Source of the DNA: CAYHHI01 sp964356335
GTDB taxonomy: Bacteria > Arandabacterota > Arandabacteria > Arandabacterales > Arandabacteraceae
Direction of reading: 5' to 3'
Length of the DNA: 44,600 nt
Assembly (NCBI GenBank): GCA_964356335.1
Contig: CAYHHI010000025.1
Coordinates: 1 to 44,600 of the forward strand
Under the pieces are notes generated by a model. The model worked only from the letters and a program-made list of their open reading frames with translations, did not search any database and was not told where the DNA came from. Below, piece after piece: positions 41,176-44,600 of the stretch; the stretch's first letter is position 1, and every line of letters begins with the position of its first letter. Made by a program: the position numbers and the translations under genes.

Positions 41176-42053
41176 ATGAAAGAAGTCACGTTCCTATTCT
41201 GATGACCACAGCCTCGGCGTTGCTGTGGGCTTCTTCATTTACAGTGGTCAAGGTGGGGCTGCGGTATCTCGATCCATATTCATTTGTGTTTCTGCGTTTC
41301 TTGGCCGCTACCGTGATTCTCCTTGGGGTCGTGCTTCTGCGGGGCCAGTGGCACCTCTTTTCACAGTATCTCCGAGACCGTTACGTCCTCCTGCTTGGCA
41401 TCACACTCGCCGCAAGCTATGCCTTCCAGTTCAGGGGTCAGACCGAGACGACGGCGGCGAAGGCTGTCATAATCATCAATTCAAGCGCTGTTCTGGTTGC
41501 GCCATTGAGTTATTTCCTGCTTAAGGAAGCGATCGGCGTGAGGAAGATCGCCGCCCTTGCCATGGGGCTGGTTGGCGTATACCTGATCTCGAGGGCGCGA
41601 GGGGGCAATCCCGCCGAAGTCGGCAGTCTGAGAGGTGATCTCCTTGTCGCGGCTTCCGCTGGCGCTTATGGTCTATATATCGTCCTCACCAAGAGGGCAG
41701 TGACGAGGCGTACTCTGAGCGAAGTCCCTCTGATGGCCGGCGTCTTTCTGTGGTCCCTGCCCATTTTCTTCGTGCTCAGCATCCCGGCCTTTTCCCGCGG
41801 CGTTGACGTGAGTGAGAAGGTGTGGATCACGATTGGTTACCTCGCCATCTTCTGCAGTATCCTGCCCTTCATCATCTGGACTGCGGCCATAAAGCGCATA
41901 GGAGCTCTGACTTCGGCCATAGTGCTTCTTGCCGAGCTGGTTCTTGGGGTGGTGGTCGCGCGTATCTTTCTTGGTGAGGCGCTTGCGCCAGAGGTGATCG
42001 CAGGCTGCGCTATAATCTGCGGGGGCATCTTCATGGTCGGTTTGAAGGCCTAA
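41172..42053 (+). CDS. EamA/DMT-family transporter
   Basis: A 293-aa membrane protein with ten TM segments in two EamA repeats: LMTTASALLWASSFTVVKVG opening the first and LRGDLLVAASAGAYGLYIVL the second. TTAAKAVIIINSSAVLVAPL and ALTSAIVLLAELVLGVVVAR are the conserved ends of each. Drug/metabolite transporters of this kind export amino acids or other small molecules. ATG 41172 overlaps the butyrate kinase stop (ATGA), so it is co-translated. Its last codons and stop lie inside a 16-bp tandem repeat. Confidence 0.9.
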   Translation: MNERSHVPILMTTASALLWASSFTVVKVGLRYLDPYSFVFLRFLAATVILLGVVLLRGQWHLFSQYLRDRYVLLLGITLAASYAFQFRGQTETTAAKAVIIINSSAVLVAPLSYFLLKEAIGVRKIAALAMGLVGVYLISRARGGNPAEVGSLRGDLLVAASAGAYGLYIVLTKRAVTRRTLSEVPLMAGVFLWSLPIFFVLSIPAFSRGVDVSEKVWITIGYLAIFCSILPFIIWTAAIKRIGALTSAIVLLAELVLGVVVARIFLGEALAPEVIAGCAIICGGIFMVGLKA

Positions 42054-42087
42054 GAGATTGAAGGCCTACAAGATTGAAGGCACAGGA
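42040..42087 (+). repeat. 16-bp tandem repeat, three units, covering the stop codon of the EamA gene
   Basis: GTTTGAAGGCCTAAGA, GATTGAAGGCCTACAA and GATTGAAGGCACAGGA are in exact 16-bp register (42040, 42056, 42072). The first contains the end of the coding sequence (LKA stop). Confidence 0.8.
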
Positions 42088-42129
42088 AGGAACGGGGTCT
42101 GACACGGACGGTCATAGGTGCGCATAGGT

Positions 42130-44028
42130 TTAAACGGTTCCGCCTGGTGGACTTGCAAGCAAGGTCCCCAGTTTCAGGGCCAGTTCGGTCAGTTCCTTCT
42201 CGCCGAGGGCCCGGCCGTGATAGGCGAGTCTGAAAAGCACCAGGGTGAAGTCGGGACCATCTACCACGCTTGAGCTCTCGAGTCCCAGACTGGAGACTAC
42301 CTTCATGATGTCTGCAAGATAGGGCCGCTCGGGGTCGTGGGCGATGGCGAATACACTGTAAGATGCGCGCCTGCCTGGGCCGCTCAGATCCGTTGTGCGC
42401 CAGGCCATGCCCGGGGTTCTGCGCCCGGTCTCCTGCCACGTCTTCGTCGCCTCCGCACCGGTCAACACCTGGTCGAAGATCTCCTGGTCCGAAACGGTTG
42501 GGGCGATGATCTGTCGGTCCCCAAGCCGGGACACGATCTGTCTTGCGATCTCAGCCTGTATACCCTCTTTCGCGGCCATGTCGACGATTCGTTCCGACCG
42601 CGCCCTCCTCAGTTGCCTGCCGGTTCTATCGAAGATTCTCAGGCGCGGGCCTATTGATTCGGTTTTCCTCAAGGCTTCTTCTATCTTCACCAAAATCAGC
42701 TCGTCGTCATACGGCCCCTTTGGCGCTCCGAAGAAGACCTCGAAATTCACCCAGACATCGATGATCGCCACTTCCTGGAGGGTCGAGATCTCGCCTGTAC
42801 CGTAAGTCACGTGGGAGGGGGTATCGGGCATGGCCGCTTCAAGGCCCCTGACCTTGCTTATCTCCCCTATGCACTTAAAGGCGTAGCCCCTGTCGGCGGT
42901 GGATGTCACGAGCACCACCTTGATATTCGACCTGCTGTGCGGATGCATGTAGACCTGGGGCAGCTTGAGCTGCCTCTCCTCTTCGAGCATGATCGGGCAG
43001 ATCTTCCTTCCAATCAGCTCCACTCCCGGGGAAAGCCTGTTGCAGACGGGGGAGTCCTTGATCGCAGCAATCTTCTGGTTGAGTTCGATCTCCTGGTCAT
43101 GTGCCAGCGGCTTGCCGCTCGCATCAAGTATTTCAATCCTGAAGACGTTGATGCCGTCTCCTGTTATGTAAGCCTTGTCGTATTTCCGCTGGTAACCAGG
43201 CACCACTTCATCAATCACCCGGAAGCAATCGCCCATCGAGAGATCATGTTCGTAGCCGGCCACCGAGATGCCGGTGAGTTCCCCGGCTGCCGTGTCTATA
43301 CTGCCGACCTTGGCGTAGATTTTCCCCGTTGCCCTGACCATCTTAGTAAAGACGTAGTTGGTATGGATCTGGTTGGCGATGTCCTCAGGTGAACGTTCGG
43401 CCAGGTATGCCAGGCTTCGCGCTGCGAAGTATCTCAGAGCCTCGCCCTTCTTCTCAAAGAGGTCGCCGTGCTCAGATATCGGTGCGACCTTCTTCAGGCA
43501 CTCGACCACGCGCGAATAGTGTTCAGCCTTCCTGGACTCGGTCATCATCAGCTCGTCTTTTCCCGTCTCCCGCGCCGCAGCCATGAGAAGAGTTTCCTCG
43601 ATCTCATGTTTGAGCCTCAGGAGGTGGTCGAAGTCTTCGCGCCGGTCCACATCTATCTCAATGAACACGAGCCCAAGCTGTCTGTCCGGTTCCTTGATGA
43701 TCATGGCTTCGCAGAAGGGGACATTGAAGCCCTTCTCGTGAAGTGTGCCTGCGCAGCTGTTGAGGAGTCCTGGCCAGTCGAGGGCAAGCACTGCAAACGT
43801 CACCGATGGGCGGCCGAGCGCATACTTGGTCGGCTCGGGGCTGATGTATATATCCACTCCGCCCGGCCGTTGCCTCTGCCTTTCGACCAGTTCGATTGCG
43901 ATCGCGAGATAGTGGGAAGGCATCCTCGCCGGATACCTTCCTGAGCTCTTTATGAACGTGTAGGCTTGTTCGATCCGCTCGTCACTGATGCCCTTGCCTT
44001 GAAGCAGGTCCTTAACTCTCGCGAGCAT
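42130..44028 (-). CDS. Large ACT-like-domain protein of unknown function
   Basis: A 632-aa cytoplasmic protein. Residues ~75-160 form an ACT-like fold (VTFAVLALDWPGLLNSCAGT, FNVPFCEAMIIKEPDRQLGL), similar to amino-acid-sensing domains. The middle (~190-330: FAARSLAYLAERSPEDIANQ, AKVGSIDTAAGELTGISVAG) and the central part (PVCNRLSPGVELIGRKICPI) are not recognised. A second small-molecule-binding-like segment lies near the C-terminus (RASYSVFAIAHDPERPYLAD). It may sense amino acids or be a large regulatory protein of glutamate-type metabolism, but this is inference. ATG 44028 has GGTGAG upstream. The alternative GTG is 44037. It overlaps or abuts the CpoB-like gene's stop, so the two share a transcript. 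Confidence 0.6.
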   Translation of the reverse strand: MLARVKDLLQGKGISDERIEQAYTFIKSSGRYPARMPSHYLAIAIELVERQRQRPGGVDIYISPEPTKYALGRPSVTFAVLALDWPGLLNSCAGTLHEKGFNVPFCEAMIIKEPDRQLGLVFIEIDVDRREDFDHLLRLKHEIEETLLMAAARETGKDELMMTESRKAEHYSRVVECLKKVAPISEHGDLFEKKGEALRYFAARSLAYLAERSPEDIANQIHTNYVFTKMVRATGKIYAKVGSIDTAAGELTGISVAGYEHDLSMGDCFRVIDEVVPGYQRKYDKAYITGDGINVFRIEILDASGKPLAHDQEIELNQKIAAIKDSPVCNRLSPGVELIGRKICPIMLEEERQLKLPQVYMHPHSRSNIKVVLVTSTADRGYAFKCIGEISKVRGLEAAMPDTPSHVTYGTGEISTLQEVAIIDVWVNFEVFFGAPKGPYDDELILVKIEEALRKTESIGPRLRIFDRTGRQLRRARSERIVDMAAKEGIQAEIARQIVSRLGDRQIIAPTVSDQEIFDQVLTGAEATKTWQETGRRTPGMAWRTTDLSGPGRRASYSVFAIAHDPERPYLADIMKVVSSLGLESSSVVDGPDFTLVLFRLAYHGRALGEKELTELALKLGTLLASPPGGTV

Positions 44029-44029
44029 C

Positions 44030-44600
44030 TCACTCACCACGGTCTTTGCGGCGGGTGCCGAGGGAATCCAGCATGGCCTTGGCGCGATCGGTCTCGGGAG
44101 CCTTGGGATACCGAGCAGCAAGGATCTTGAAGTACTCCCGGGCGGTCTCCGCATCGTCAATCTTCAAGTAGGCAAGTCCGAGACTGTACATGGCCTGAGG
44201 CACGCGGTCTCCCGAAGGATACCTGTCGAGCACCTTCCGGAATTCCGATATGGCATTGGCATAGTCGGCGAGCGCATAGAAGGACTGGCCTATCATGAAC
44301 TGAGCATCGTCCGAGAAGTCGTTTGTGGGGAAACGGCGAGCGAAGTCTCTGAACCCGGCGATGGCGGGTTCATAATCGCCCTTGACGAAATCAACATAGG
44401 CAGTCTCATATATGTTCTGGGCAATTGCGGGCTCGGTCCCTGAAGTATCGGCAGCCGTTCCCATTGTATCAGGGACCATTGACCTCGGACCCCCCATCGA
44501 GAATTGTGAAACCTTGTAGCGCGTTTCCTTCACCAAGGTTTCAAGCATCTCCAGCCGGGTCTCGATATCGTCCATCCGGCTTTCCATGCGCGCTCCGGTT
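44030..44600 (-). CDS. cpoB: Tol-Pal system protein CpoB/YbgF (partial, enters from the right edge)
   Basis: At least 185 aa with an N-terminal coiled coil (MDDIETRLEMLETLVKETRY) and a TPR-like C-terminal half of three repeats: YETAYVDFVKGDYEPAIAGF, AQFMIGQSFYALADYANAIS, AMYSLGLAYLKIDDAETARE. This is the YbgF/CpoB layout, which couples Tol-Pal function with peptidoglycan synthesis in the periplasm. The frame stays open to the window end. A signal peptide is expected beyond it, so the start is not visible here, and the ATG at 44587 is probably internal. Its stop is 2 nt from the chosen ATG of the downstream ACT-like gene. Confidence 0.8.
   Translation of the reverse strand, partial: TGARMESRMDDIETRLEMLETLVKETRYKVSQFSMGGPRSMVPDTMGTAADTSGTEPAIAQNIYETAYVDFVKGDYEPAIAGFRDFARRFPTNDFSDDAQFMIGQSFYALADYANAISEFRKVLDRYPSGDRVPQAMYSLGLAYLKIDDAETAREYFKILAARYPKAPETDRAKAMLDSLGTRRKDRGE

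Overview
The window reads as a GC-rich chromosome segment from a Gram-negative, secretion-rich bacterium of an under-cultured lineage. An FCB-group or Eisenbacteria/Krumholzibacteria-like candidate phylum is my best guess, by inference only. The evidence is lipoproteins with clear lipoboxes, a CpoB/YbgF-type Tol-Pal protein, an M16 zinc protease, a C25 (gingipain-type) peptidase, a C39-like peptidase, and two large secreted proteins ending in FlgD/T9SS-like C-terminal sorting domains. No 16S rRNA or tRNA gene was seen.

Region 1 (1-4,800) is accessory sequence littered with rRNA debris. It holds a 5S-like gene with a 42-nt insertion (385-541), a chimeric scar joining a 23S fragment to a 5S fragment (1583-1709), and a 5S-like gene with a ~109-nt insertion made of consecutive small hairpins (4028-4252). 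A further 5S 3'-end stub lies at 12,169. Between them are a winged-helix/nucleotidyltransferase toxin-antitoxin-like pair with a palindromic operator, a second small pair (68 and 57 aa) whose downstream member has a frameshifted relative next to the 12.17-kb stub, and a two-domain pRiA4b ORF-3 family protein.

Region 2 (4,746-12,000) has a glutamate dehydrogenase behind a plausible sigma-70-type promoter. It is followed by two paralogous proteins built on the PEP-synthase/PPDK N-terminal ATP-grasp domain, without the phosphohistidine or PEP-barrel domains. Both carry an extra shared module (GRWG ... GSHFF/GTHFF). The larger one also has a GAF-like N-terminus and a C-terminal MNT-type nucleotidyltransferase. 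A convergent metallophosphoesterase follows. This is the best candidate here for an undescribed system, possibly metabolic sensing or modification linked to nitrogen/carbon metabolism.

Region 3 (12,450-26,300) encodes mostly exported proteins: a yellow/MRJP-like lipoprotein, a C39-like peptidase with BNR-like repeats and sorting domain, a full-length M16 protease, a lipoprotein with three ~200-residue tandem FN3-like units, an M29-like aminopeptidase and a HEXXH zincin.

Region 4 (26,300-38,000) has a LolD/MacB-type ABC ATPase and permease, an orphan OmpA C-terminal stub, two convergent sulfatase-fold enzymes with Thr where sulfatases have the formylglycine Cys, a C25 peptidase, a small membrane protein and a polytopic GT39-like membrane protein.

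Region 5 (38,000-44,600) has an alpha/beta hydrolase with Asp in the nucleophile position, an overlapping three-gene operon (flavodoxin-like reductase with zinc ribbon, butyrate kinase, EamA transporter), a 16-bp tandem repeat at the end of that operon, and a minus-strand pair (CpoB-like TPR protein, then an ACT-like-domain protein).
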